Assembly (NCBI GenBank): GCA_049317545.1
Contig: JBMOIB010000012.1
Span: 1 to 39,592, forward strand
Length of the DNA stretch: 39,592 nucleotides
DNA from: REEB506 sp049317545
GTDB lineage: Bacteria > Pseudomonadota > Alphaproteobacteria > Caulobacterales > Aquidulcibacteraceae
Reading direction: 5' to 3'
Both the position numbers and the translations under genes were made by a program. Positions 1 through 9,922 of the stretch are shown here, one piece after another. Under the pieces are notes generated by a model that did no database searches, was not told the origin of the DNA, and was given only the letters and a program-made list of their open reading frames with translations. How positions within the stretch are numbered: the stretch's first letter is position 1; each line of letters starts with the position of its first letter.

Positions 1-155
1 ACCATGTTGCGGTTGGGATCTGGGAAAACCTGGCTTGAGGTCGTGCGAGTAATCAACCGACGCTCCTGAACCAGGGTCGCCTCCATGCAGGAGTGCGCGC
101 CCATCTCAAGCCGGGCGAGGGCGCGCTCCGGCCTCAGATCTTGAGAGCGAAAGCT
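1..155 (+). ncRNA. Candidate 6S-like structured RNA
   Basis: No reading frame here is convincing, but the sequence folds as a long rod. Stems I can pair by eye: 17-24 with 132-140, 32-40 with 104-112 (nine pairs, GGCTTGAGG against TCTCAAGCC), 43-47 with 96-100, and 61-68 with 88-95. Between the outer and middle stems is an asymmetric bubble whose 3' side (113-128) forms its own small hairpin. A closing stem, a large central bubble with a 3'-side hairpin and an apical arm is the architecture of 6S RNA, the decoy that binds sigma-70 RNA polymerase. A GAAA-capped hairpin at 146-155 favours the plus strand. The 5' boundary may lie outside the window. Family assignment is inferred from shape only. 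Confidence 0.38.
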
Positions 156-182
156 GCCGGGTTGACCAAACCGGCGCGTCGA

Positions 183-258
183 ACAAGGCGGAGCGGCGAA
201 AGCCGATCTACCCCAAACCAAAACTAATTCGGCCGAGGGCCTAGCTGCTCCGCCTTGT
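183..258. repeat. 12-bp perfect inverted repeat enclosing two hairpins
   Basis: ACAAGGCGGAGC at 183-194 is perfectly repeated in inverse at 247-258. The enclosed 52 bases hold a GGC-GAAA-GCC hairpin (195-204) and a GGCC-GAG-GGCC hairpin (231-241), separated by an A/C-rich linker. As RNA this would be a three-way junction. It is not a standard terminator on either strand because no T-run follows. It could be a second small RNA, the 3' part of the upstream structured RNA, or a DNA repeat; the sequence does not decide. Confidence 0.5.
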
Positions 259-270
259 CCCTATTCGAAC

Positions 271-294
271 CCGCAGACGCGCAGCGTCGTGCGG
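271..294 (-). terminator. Hairpin downstream of atpF, possible terminator
   Basis: CCGCAGACGC (271-280) pairs with GCGTC-G-TGCGG (284-294): ten base pairs, one bulged G, three-base loop, 14 bases past the atpF stop codon. No U-tract follows on the minus strand, so it would be a weak or factor-assisted terminator for the F0 operon, or simply an mRNA 3' end stabiliser. Confidence 0.3.
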
Positions 295-307
295 CTATCG
301 GCGCAGG

Positions 308-880
308 TTAGGCGGATTTGCGCGCGAGGTCGGCGACGCCGGCCTGGATCAGAACGCCTTGCTTGGCGGGATCGGCGAGGCCGGCCTTGAGCAGGCGTTC
401 GGCGGCGGCGATGGCGGCGTCGGCCGCAGCGGCCTTCACGTCGGCGCGGGCCTGGGCTTCGGCGCGGGCGATGCGCTCCTCGGCTTGCTGCTCGCGACGC
501 TTGAGATCCGCCGCCAGCGCCTTCTCGGCATCGGCGCGCAGAGCGGCGGCGTCGGACTTGGCCTGGGCGACGATCTCGAGCGCCTCCTTTTCGGCGGCCG
601 CTGCGCGCGACTTGTAGCCTTCCAGGAGCGCCTGGGCTTCGACGCGCAAGCGTTCGGCGTCCGCCAGTTCCTTGGCGATTCCGGCGGCCCGATCGTCGAG
701 GCCTTTCAAGAGCATCGTGTGGACCTTCGCCGCGTAGAGAATGGCGAAGAACAGGATGAGCCCATAAAGGACGAAGAATTTCGGGTCGGTGAAAAGCGGA
801 TTGCCGCCGCCATGACCGCCGGCTTCGGCGGCTGCGTCCGCGCCGGCCTGGATCGCCGCGAGAAGGGATGCGTTGATCAT
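308..880 (-). CDS. atpF: F0F1 ATP synthase subunit b
   Basis: 190 residues. The b subunit forms one half of the peripheral stalk that holds F1 against rotation. A Gly/His-rich N-terminus is followed by one membrane helix (about residues 34-52, FFVLYGLILFFAILYAA), then a long, charged Ala/Glu/Arg helix to the C-terminus, the expected stator coiled coil. It is the last F0 gene, and its ATG overlaps the stop of the b' gene by 4 bp, implying translational coupling. Of the b/b' pair, this copy has the charged region directly after the membrane helix (KVHTMLLKGLDDRAAGIAKEL) typical of the alphaproteobacterial b form. The F1 genes are not in the window, as usual in this class. Confidence 0.93.
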   Translation of the reverse strand: MINASLLAAIQAGADAAAEAGGHGGGNPLFTDPKFFVLYGLILFFAILYAAKVHTMLLKGLDDRAAGIAKELADAERLRVEAQALLEGYKSRAAAAEKEALEIVAQAKSDAAALRADAEKALAADLKRREQQAEERIARAEAQARADVKAAAADAAIAAAERLLKAGLADPAKQGVLIQAGVADLARKSA

Positions 881-1362
881 GCGGCGCTCCCGGCGAGCTT
901 GGCGTAGATCGCCTGGGCGACGTCGGCTGCGGCTTCATCGGCGGCCTTGAGGCCCTCGACCCGCTGGGCGGCGAGACGCTGCTCGGCCGCGGCGAGCCGC
1001 TGCGCCAGCTTCGCGTCGGCTTCCGCCGTCGCCTTGGCGCGCTCCGTTGCGGCCTCGGCGCGCACGCCCTCGGCGAGCTTGCGGGCGTCGGCGCGTGCAG
1101 TGGCCAGGGCCTTCTCGTACGCGGCGAGCGCGGCCTGGGCGTCAGCGTTCGCCGCCGCGGCCGCGTCGACGTTCGACCGGATCGTATTCGCGCGCGTCTC
1201 GATCACGCCTGCGAGCTTCGGCAGCAAGGCCTGGCTCAACAGGAAATAGAGCAGCACGAAGAAGACCGCGAGCCAGAAGACCTGGCTCGGGAAGTAGGAC
1301 GGATCGAGTTGCGGCAGCCCGGGAGCCGCCGCAGCCTCAGCCGCGTAAAATACAGCCGCCAC
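877..1362 (-). CDS. atpG: F0F1 ATP synthase subunit b'
   Basis: 161 residues, the divergent second stator subunit found in phototrophs and Alphaproteobacteria. It has an N-terminal LPQLDPSYFPSQVFWLAVFF stretch leading into a membrane helix (about residues 27-47), then the conserved LLPKLAGVIETRANTI segment and a long Ala-rich coiled coil. LDPSYFPSQ-FWL is a signature of the b' form. It lies 21 bp downstream of atpE and overlaps atpF by 4 bp. Symbol use varies: atpF' or atpG in alphaproteobacterial annotation, the latter not to be confused with the gamma subunit. Confidence 0.92.
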   Translation of the reverse strand: MAAVFYAAEAAAAPGLPQLDPSYFPSQVFWLAVFFVLLYFLLSQALLPKLAGVIETRANTIRSNVDAAAAANADAQAALAAYEKALATARADARKLAEGVRAEAATERAKATAEADAKLAQRLAAAEQRLAAQRVEGLKAADEAAADVAQAIYAKLAGSAA

Positions 1363-1383
1363 GATCAGGCGCCTTTCGACCGA

Positions 1384-1635
1384 TTATTGCGCGCCGATGC
1401 CGAGGAGCAGCATGATCGCGATGACGAAGCCGAACAGGCCCGCGGCTTCGGCGAGACCCGCGCCGACGAACAGGTTGCCGGTCTGGCTCGCCGCCGCCGA
1501 CGGATTGCGCATCGCGCCTTCCAGGTACGACGCGAAGATGTTGCCCACGCCGATGGCGGCGCCGAGCAGCGCGAAGCAGGCGAGGCCCGCGCCGATGAAG
1601 CGGCCCATGAGGGCGAGGTCGTTGGAAGCTTCCAT
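1384..1635 (-). CDS. atpE: F0F1 ATP synthase subunit c (proteolipid)
   Basis: 83 residues, two membrane helices joined by the polar loop RNP (residues 43-45). The second helix carries the ion-binding carboxylate Glu63 in GLAEAAGLFGF. The first helix has the Gly/Ala packing pattern of the c ring (GAGLACFALLGAAIGVG). I chose the ATG at 1635 because AGGAG lies 10 bases upstream; an in-frame ATG at 1644 would leave only one base between AGGAG and the start, and longer in-frame extensions look unlike subunit c. The ligand set suggests proton rather than sodium coupling, though this was not tested in detail. Confidence 0.93.
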   Translation of the reverse strand: MEASNDLALMGRFIGAGLACFALLGAAIGVGNIFASYLEGAMRNPSAAASQTGNLFVGAGLAEAAGLFGFVIAIMLLLGIGAQ

Positions 1636-1690
1636 GGTCGTCATGCTCCTATCGAGAATTTCGCCGCCCCGCGGGCGTGCGTTCAGCCCC

Positions 1691-2449
1691 TCAGTGGTGC
1701 GGGTCGTGCACAACTTCGGAAAGGTAGATGCAGGTGAGAATGGTGAAGACGTAGGCCTGCAGGCCCGCGACGAGAAATTCGAGCGCCGTCACGCCGACCA
1801 CGCCGATCGTCGAGCCCAGCGCCGCGAGCAGGCCCGCGCCGCCGGCGGCGAGGCCAAGCGGAATGAAGCTGGCCAGCACCTTCAGCATCGTGTGGCCCGC
1901 CAGCATGTTGGCGAACAGGCGGATCGCCAGCGTGAACGGGCGGATCAGGAACGAGATGAATTCGATCAAGGCGATCAGCCAGGCGATCCACCACGGCGCG
2001 CCCGCCGGCCAGAACCGGCTGAAAAAGCCGATGCCGTTCTTCGAGAACCCGACGAACAGCACGATCGCGAACACCAGGATCGCCAGCGCGCCGGTGATCG
2101 ACAGATGGCTCGTCACCGTGAAGGCGAGCGGGCTCATGCCGATCAGGTTGAGCGTCAGGATGAAGGAAAACAGCGTGAAGATCAGCGGGAAGAACTTCAG
2201 CCCGTCATGACCGATCGTGCTTTCGACCGTATTGCGCACGAAGCCGTAGAACATCTCCACGACCGATTGCGTGCGCGTCGGCACCAGCTTCGCGCCGTTC
2301 GCGCCCAGCCAGATGACGCCGGTGATGAGTGCGACCGCCACCGCCATCCAGAGGGCGGCGTTGGTGAAGGAGATGTCGAAACCAGCCAAGTCGAGCGGCA
2401 CGAGCCGCTCGAGCTTGAATTGGGTCATCGGGTCTGCGTCGATCCGCAC
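1691..2449 (-). CDS. atpB: F0F1 ATP synthase subunit a
   Basis: 252 residues, the proton-channel subunit next to the c ring. Several hydrophobic helices are visible, and the essential stator arginine is Arg177 in LAIRLFANMLAGHTML, equivalent to E. coli Arg210. The N-terminus DPMTQFKLERLVPLDLAGFD matches the alphaproteobacterial form. Either ATG (residue 1 or 8) is possible; the longer one lies 18 bp after atpI. It is the second gene of the F0 operon. Confidence 0.94.
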   Translation of the reverse strand: MRIDADPMTQFKLERLVPLDLAGFDISFTNAALWMAVAVALITGVIWLGANGAKLVPTRTQSVVEMFYGFVRNTVESTIGHDGLKFFPLIFTLFSFILTLNLIGMSPLAFTVTSHLSITGALAILVFAIVLFVGFSKNGIGFFSRFWPAGAPWWIAWLIALIEFISFLIRPFTLAIRLFANMLAGHTMLKVLASFIPLGLAAGGAGLLAALGSTIGVVGVTALEFLVAGLQAYVFTILTCIYLSEVVHDPHH

Positions 2450-2467
2450 GCCGTCCAGCTCCGGTCC

Positions 2468-2839
2468 TCAAGACCCGCCCGGCGCGTCGCGGCCGGGTGC
2501 GGGGGGCGCGCTCTGCGCCGAAATGCGTTGGGCGGCCAAAGCGGCGCGCCACATTCCGATGGCGAACCCGATGAACAGTCCCGCCAAAAGTCCGAACGGC
2601 GCCGAGCCGATTACTCGATCCGCGCCGTAACCGAGCCCGCCGACGACCGCAACGGCCGCTACGAGATCGATCATGATCCGCCAAGCCGCGCCAGCCGATC
2701 GCGCGGCCGCGGCCTTTTCGGCCCGGGCCGCGCTTTCTTGCGCGAGCGCCGCACGTTTGGACAAAGCGTCTTTGACGCCCTGTTCCAGCGCGGCGAGCCG
2801 ATCATCGCCTGGAGGATGGGGATCTTCCGAATCCGGCAC
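2468..2839 (-). CDS. atpI: AtpI/AtpZ-type F0 assembly protein
   Basis: About 123 residues with a charged N-terminal helix (DDRLAALEQGVKDALSKRAALAQ) and two membrane segments (IMIDLVAAVAVVGGLGYGAD and APFGLLAGLFIGFAIGMW). Proteins of this type begin many F0 operons and help c-ring assembly. The start is set at GTG 2839: a promoter with -35 at 2889-2894 and -10 at 2867-2872 would begin transcription near 2860, so the upstream in-frame TTG at 2875 would lie outside the transcript. A G-rich stretch precedes the GTG at suitable distance. Confidence 0.85.
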   Translation of the reverse strand: MPDSEDPHPPGDDRLAALEQGVKDALSKRAALAQESAARAEKAAAARSAGAAWRIMIDLVAAVAVVGGLGYGADRVIGSAPFGLLAGLFIGFAIGMWRAALAAQRISAQSAPPAPGRDAPGGS

Positions 2840-2866
2840 GACCCAGCCCCCCGCCAAGCGCGGCGG

Positions 2867-2894
2867 ACCATACAAACCGCGCCCCTCCTGTCAA
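2867..2894 (-). promoter_or_regulatory. Sigma-70-type promoter of the F0 operon
   Basis: On the minus strand TTGACA (2894-2889) is followed after 16 bases by TATGGT (2872-2867). The predicted start site is about 20 bases ahead of the atpI GTG. The -35 element is a perfect consensus match. Confidence 0.6.
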
Positions 2895-2991
2895 GCAAAG
2901 CGCGCGCGAGCGCTCCGTTCCTCCGCTCTGCGGCCGTCGCCACGGCGTGGAAGCCCTTGACATGGCGCCCCGGCGCGTTTCGGAGAAGGCC

Positions 2992-5043
2992 ATGGCTGAA
3001 CTGCTTCTCGAATTCTTCTCCGAGGAAATCCCCGCCCGCATGCAGGCGCGTGCGGAGGCCGATCTCGAACGCCTCCTCATGGACAAGCTGACCGGCGCGG
3101 GTCTGCTCCCCGAGAGCGTCAAGGCATTCGCAGGTCCGAGGCGTCTCGCCATCGTCGCCGAGGGGCTTCCGGCGCGCTCGCCCGATGTGCGCGAGGAACG
3201 CAAGGGCCCGCGCGTCGGCGCGCCGGACGCCGCCATTCAGGGCTTCCTCAAGAGCGCCGGCCTGACCGCGATCGATCAAGCCCGAATCGTCGAAGACAAG
3301 AAGGGCGCGAGCTATGTGGCGCTCATCGAAAAGCCCGGCCGCGCCACGCCCGACATCATCGCCGAGGTCGTGCCCGAGATCGCGCGCGCCTTTCCCTGGC
3401 CCAAGAGCATGCGCAGCCGCGATCGCGACCTGTACTGGGTGCGCCCGCTGCGGCGAATCCTGTGCGCCTTCGACGGCGAGGCCGTTCCGGTCGCGCTCGA
3501 CGACCTGCCGTGCGGCCTGACGACCAGCGGCCATCGCTTTCATGCGCCGGCGCCATTCGATGCGCGCCGGTTCGAGGATTACGAACAGAAGCTGCGCAAA
3601 GCCTTCGTTCTGGTCCGTCGCGACGAGCGCAAAGCCATGATTGCGCAGGCGGCGCAGACTTTGTGCGCCGCCCAGGACCTGGAGCTTGTCGAAGATCCGG
3701 GCCTGCTTGAAGAGGTCGCGGGCCTCGTCGAATGGCCGGTGGCGCTGATGGGCCAGATGGACCCGGCGTTCCTCGACCTTCCGGGCGAGGTGATTCGTCT
3801 CACCATGCGCACGCACCAGAAGTACTTCGCCGTCCGCGATCCGCGCACCGGCAGGCTCGCGCCGCGCTTCGTGACCGTCGCCAACATCGAGGCCAAGGAC
3901 GGCGGCGCCGTGATCGCCGCGGGCAACGCCCGTGTGCTGTCCGCGCGCCTCAACGACGCCCGCTTCTTCTGGGAAGGCGACAATAGGATCCCGCCCGACG
4001 ATCCCGCGCGCGTCGCCAAACTCAAACAGATCGTCTTCCATCAGAAGCTCGGCACGGTGTGGGACAAGGTCGAGCGCGTGAAGGCGCTCGCCGTCGAGCT
4101 GTGCGCCGCCACCGGGGCCGATCCCAAGCGCGTCGCCCGCGCGGCCGAACTCGCCAAAATGGACCTCGTCACCGAAACGGTGGGGGAGTTCCCGGAACTG
4201 CAGGGCCAGATCGGGCGGCAGATTTATCTGGCGCAGCTCGCGTCATCCCAGAAATCGCCGCGCGCCGTCCGGGATGACGAGGCGTCGATCGCCGCCGCCA
4301 TCGAAGACCATTACCGCCCCGTCGGCCCGAACGACCGGGTCCCGACCGACCCGGTGGCCGTGACGCTCGCCTTGGCGGACAAGCTCGACACGCTGACTGG
4401 CTTTTGGGCGATCGACGAAAAGCCGACGGGCTCCAGTGATCCCTTCGCGCTGCGGCGCGCGGCCCTCGGCATCGTGCGGATCGTTCTGCACAACGGCGTG
4501 CGTCTACCGATCAAGGATCGCGACCTGCTGCCCTTCCTCGCCGACCGCCTGAAGGTCCAGCTCCGCGAGCAGGGCAAGCGCCATGACCTCGTCGACGCTG
4601 TGTTCGCACTCGGCGACGACGATCTCGTCCGCATCGCGGCCAAGGTCGAGGCGCTGCAGGCGTTTCTTGCGACCGAGGACGGCGCGAATCTGCTCGCCGG
4701 CTATCGCCGCGCCGCGAACATTCTGGCGGCCGAAGGCAAGAAGGGGCGGGGCGTGGAGGCCGATTGGGTCTTCGACGCCAAATCCCTCGTCGAGCCCGCC
4801 GAAAAGGCGCTCGCCAAGGCCCTGGATGCGGCGGCCAAGGCGGCCAGGAAAGCCAGCGAGGGCGAAGACTTCGCCGCCGCCATGACGGCGCTCGCGGGAT
4901 TGCGCGGCCCGGTCGATTCCTTCTTCGAATCTGTCCTCGTTAACGCTGAGGATGCTATGTTGCGGCGCAACAGAATGTTGCTTTTGTCGCAGATCCGTGA
5001 CGCTTTGCACGCCGTCGCGGACTTCTCGCGGATCGAGGGGTAG
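2992..5043 (+). CDS. glyS: Glycyl-tRNA synthetase beta subunit
   Basis: 683 residues, the tRNA-recognition subunit of the bacterial alpha2beta2 glycyl-tRNA synthetase. The diagnostic N-terminus MAELLLEFFSEEIPARMQ is intact, followed by the conserved VEWPVALMGQMDPAFLDLP and TMRTHQKYFAV segments, an HD-like middle region, and a C-terminal anticodon-binding domain ending DALHAVADFSRIEG. Start ATG 2992 has GGAGAAGG just upstream; the in-frame ATG at 2947 adds residues not seen in the family. The alpha-subunit gene glyQ is not next to it, since upstream is the divergent F0 operon. ppdK follows, a common alphaproteobacterial pairing. Confidence 0.95.
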   Translation: MAELLLEFFSEEIPARMQARAEADLERLLMDKLTGAGLLPESVKAFAGPRRLAIVAEGLPARSPDVREERKGPRVGAPDAAIQGFLKSAGLTAIDQARIVEDKKGASYVALIEKPGRATPDIIAEVVPEIARAFPWPKSMRSRDRDLYWVRPLRRILCAFDGEAVPVALDDLPCGLTTSGHRFHAPAPFDARRFEDYEQKLRKAFVLVRRDERKAMIAQAAQTLCAAQDLELVEDPGLLEEVAGLVEWPVALMGQMDPAFLDLPGEVIRLTMRTHQKYFAVRDPRTGRLAPRFVTVANIEAKDGGAVIAAGNARVLSARLNDARFFWEGDNRIPPDDPARVAKLKQIVFHQKLGTVWDKVERVKALAVELCAATGADPKRVARAAELAKMDLVTETVGEFPELQGQIGRQIYLAQLASSQKSPRAVRDDEASIAAAIEDHYRPVGPNDRVPTDPVAVTLALADKLDTLTGFWAIDEKPTGSSDPFALRRAALGIVRIVLHNGVRLPIKDRDLLPFLADRLKVQLREQGKRHDLVDAVFALGDDDLVRIAAKVEALQAFLATEDGANLLAGYRRAANILAAEGKKGRGVEADWVFDAKSLVEPAEKALAKALDAAAKAARKASEGEDFAAAMTALAGLRGPVDSFFESVLVNAEDAMLRRNRMLLLSQIRDALHAVADFSRIEG

Positions 5044-5147
5044 GGCCTGCCGGGCTGCGCAGCCGGGCGGGGTGCTTGAACGACGCCGACGGGCCCATGG
5101 ATCCTGCGCGGATCCTGGCCTCGGACAGGTCAAAGAGGACGCAGCGC

Positions 5148-7811
<2,664 letters not shown>

Positions 7812-7895
7812 AACCTGGCGGCTGTCGCCCTGGCGCCACACCCCCGCAAGAGCCTTCTCGCGCGCTAAGCGTCTGAGATCGCGTGCGTTTTTCTC

Positions 7896-7911
7896 AAAAA
7901 CCCAGGTTTTT
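7896..7911 (+). terminator. Weak A/T hairpin after ppdK
   Basis: AAAAACCCAGGTTTTT is an inverted repeat ending in five T residues, 85 bases past the ppdK stop. The stem is short and mostly A-T, so it is a poor intrinsic terminator but the only candidate between ppdK and the next gene. Confidence 0.3.
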
Positions 7912-7915
7912 CAGG

Positions 7916-7976
7916 TTAACGAAGGAATGATTCGTTAATCTTTTGTCAATCATCTAAGTTGCGCGCACGCTATAAT
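7916..7976 (+). promoter_or_regulatory. Putative promoter region of the cell wall hydrolase gene
   Basis: The 301-bp gap between ppdK and the hydrolase gene is strikingly AT-rich for this window. It holds a perfect TATAAT at 7971-7976 but no good -35 at normal spacing. Upstream is an 8-bp inverted repeat, TTAACGAA (7916-7923) and TTCGTTAA (7931-7938), with a GATTC site (a CcrM target, GANTC) inside at 7929-7933. This suggests an activated rather than a constitutive promoter. The transcript would have a leader of about 130 bases. Confidence 0.45.
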
Positions 7977-8085
7977 TCAGTTTGCAATTGTAGGGTTCGT
8001 GCTTGGGCTGGGGGCATCTCAGGCACGCCGACAAGAAGAGCTGGCGACGATTTTGCAGGGCATGCTTACCCGCTGCTTAATCGCG

Positions 8086-8100
8086 TTAAGGCCCAATTAA
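8086..8100. promoter_or_regulatory. CtrA-type box upstream of the hydrolase gene
   Basis: TTAA (8086-8089), seven bases, TTAA (8097-8100). Read on the minus strand it is TTAATTGGGCCTTAAC, an exact match to the CtrA consensus TTAA-N7-TTAAC. A further TTAA lies at 8077-8080. The box ends 12 bases before the ATG at 8113 and touches the ribosome binding site AAGGAAG, so binding at this position is more likely to repress than activate, unless translation begins further downstream. Confidence 0.6.
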
Positions 8101-8112
8101 GGAAGTGCGTGG

Positions 8113-9081
8113 ATGATACTGCGTGGACTGGCTAGCCTGATCCGGACGATTCGGACGGAGTTGTTGGTGGAGCTCGATACGCATCCTCAGGCCCTGCGGC
8201 AGGGCGCGGCAGCGGCTATGGCCGCTGCGGCCGTTGCTGCGGCGATGCCGGCGATTTCGCATCGCGCCGCTGAACAGCGCGCCGACGCGGAATGGGCAGC
8301 CCGCGCCGAAGCGTTCCAGCACGCCTTCGCGACGCAGGACGCCGTGGCCGCGACGGACCCGGCTGCGCGCGTCACGCTGACGGCGCTGCCGACCGACAAT
8401 GGATTTCGCGCGCGCGTCGAAGGCGCGCCGCTCGAGGGCAATTTCCAGGATCGCCATGCGATGACCATCGCGGTCGCCTTGCGCGACCAGGCGGCCCTTG
8501 TGGGCCTTGGCGCATTCCAGCCCGCTTCGCTGCGCTCCGCTGCGGACAATTCGCGCGAACAGCACTGCCTCGCCCAGGCGATTTATTACGAAGCGCGCGG
8601 CGAGTCCGAGATCGGGCAGATCGCGGTCGCCGAGGTCGTAGTTAACCGCGCCCGGTCGCGTCACTATCCCGACAAATTCTGCGACGTGGTGTTCGAAGGC
8701 TCCTGGCGGTCCACCGGCTGCCAGTTCACCTTCACCTGCGACGGCTCGCTGCGGAACAAGCCGCGCGGCATCGCCTGGCAGCAGGCCCGCTCGATCGCCA
8801 CGCAAGTGATGATGGGCGTCAATCGTCCGATCACGCACGACGCGACGCACTATCACACCGATGAAGTGGCGCCCGTCTGGTCGGCGAGCCTCGTCGAAAC
8901 GACGCGGATCGGGTCCCACATCTTCTATCGGTTCCCAAGCCGCCGGGAGCGCGCCGCCATGCGCAACGCCCCGCCGGCCGACGTCGCGACCGTCGACGCC
9001 GAAATCGTGGCGGCTGCTCCGCCGCAGCAGGTCAGCTCGCCGGTCGAACAGGCCGCGCTAGGCGTCGACCACGCGACCTGA
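8113..9081 (+). CDS. SleB-type cell wall hydrolase
   Basis: 322 residues. A short positively charged N-terminus and an Ala-rich hydrophobic segment (about residues 31-48) suggest a membrane anchor. A spacer leads to a Hydrolase_2/SleB-like domain (about 150-275) with CLAQAIYYEARGE, where Glu160 is the expected catalytic acid, then GQIAVAEVVVNRARS and CQFTFTCDG. Enzymes of this family cleave peptidoglycan glycan strands as muramidases or lytic transglycosylases; SleB is the spore-cortex prototype, and alphaproteobacterial members act in vegetative cells. The Pro/Ala-rich tail has no recognised domain. The ATG at 8113 is preceded by AAGGAAG. An in-frame ATG at 8218 is an alternative. Confidence 0.82.
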   Translation: MILRGLASLIRTIRTELLVELDTHPQALRQGAAAAMAAAAVAAAMPAISHRAAEQRADAEWAARAEAFQHAFATQDAVAATDPAARVTLTALPTDNGFRARVEGAPLEGNFQDRHAMTIAVALRDQAALVGLGAFQPASLRSAADNSREQHCLAQAIYYEARGESEIGQIAVAEVVVNRARSRHYPDKFCDVVFEGSWRSTGCQFTFTCDGSLRNKPRGIAWQQARSIATQVMMGVNRPITHDATHYHTDEVAPVWSASLVETTRIGSHIFYRFPSRRERAAMRNAPPADVATVDAEIVAAAPPQQVSSPVEQAALGVDHAT

Positions 9082-9093
9082 CGCAGCCGCGTC

Positions 9094-9897
9094 TTAATCC
9101 TTAGGTAAATCCGCAATCAATCGCCGGCGCAGGCCGTTTGGAAAGAACCGCGCGGCCGTGCGCAATTGCTTCGCCATGCGGCCGGCGGTGTAGAGCGTTT
9201 CCTCGCCATGCGCGGCCACCCACGCGGCTTCCGCAGCGACTTCGACAGGCTCTACCGGCGCTTGGGTCTTGTTGATCTGGTCGCGCAGGACCGTGTTGCG
9301 CCCGCCCGTCGGCATATCGAGTATCGGCGTCTCGATGAACGAGGGCATCAGGCACGTAACGCGGACGCCCAGGCGCGAGAACTCCACGTCGAGCGCCTCG
9401 CTCAATCCCCGCACCGCAAACTTCGTGGCAGAATAGACGGCGAGTTGGGGCGCGCCCACAAGCCCGGCCGCCGACGCCGTATTGACGATGCGCGCGCCCG
9501 GCGTTTGGCGCAGCAGGGGGAGCGCGGCGTAGACGCCGTTGATCACGCCTTTGAGGTTGACGTCGATCTGCCAGTCCGCGTCGTCATGGGCGACATCTTC
9601 GAACCAGCCGTGGCGACCGACGCCAGCGTTGTTGAAAAGCACGTTCAGGCGCCCGCGTGAGACGTCGGCGAACTGGCCGATCGCGTTGCCCCAGGCTTCG
9701 CGGCTGCGCACGTCGAGCACGCCCGACATGTGCCGTCCGGGCGCGAGCAGGGCCTGCGTGCCCTTGAGCCCTTCGGCGCTGATGTCGAACAGGCCGACGA
9801 ACCAGCCGCGCTCGGAAAACAGCTTGGCGGTCGCCCGGCCGATGCCCGACCCGGCGCCTGTTATAAAAATCGTTTTGCGATCAGCTGGAAGCGTCAT
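9094..9897 (-). CDS. SDR-family oxidoreductase
   Basis: 267 residues, classical short-chain dehydrogenase. Cofactor motif TGAGSGIG near residue 15, NNAG, catalytic Ser in NTASAAG, and YSATK with the Tyr/Lys pair. The residue after the second beta strand is Asp (FDISAEG), favouring NAD over NADP. Start ATG 9897 avoids overlap with nadC, which ends at 9923 with a 25-bp gap. It is the last gene downstream of nadA-nadB-nadC and may be cotranscribed. The substrate cannot be read from the sequence. It ends convergently, 12 bp from the cell wall hydrolase. Confidence 0.85.
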   Translation of the reverse strand: MTLPADRKTIFITGAGSGIGRATAKLFSERGWFVGLFDISAEGLKGTQALLAPGRHMSGVLDVRSREAWGNAIGQFADVSRGRLNVLFNNAGVGRHGWFEDVAHDDADWQIDVNLKGVINGVYAALPLLRQTPGARIVNTASAAGLVGAPQLAVYSATKFAVRGLSEALDVEFSRLGVRVTCLMPSFIETPILDMPTGGRNTVLRDQINKTQAPVEPVEVAAEAAWVAAHGEETLYTAGRMAKQLRTAARFFPNGLRRRLIADLPKD

Positions 9898-9922
9898 GGC
9901 GGCCTCGCGCGGGGCCGCACAA

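Noticed and set aside
261..294. TTCGAAC followed by a hairpin, considered as a tRNA T-arm
   Set aside because: No acceptor stem, D-arm or anticodon arm can be built around it on either strand.
359..907. Long plus-strand open frame antisense to atpF
   Set aside because: Gly-rich translation without domain or ribosome binding site; it mirrors the Ala-rich stator coiled coil on the other strand.
2957..2962. TTGACA ahead of glyS as a -35 box
   Set aside because: The matching -10 position falls in GC-rich sequence at the ribosome binding site, too close to the ATG.
9080..9093. GACGC-AGCC-GCGTC hairpin between the convergent hydrolase and SDR genes
   Set aside because: Five-bp stem without a T-run; too weak to call a terminator.
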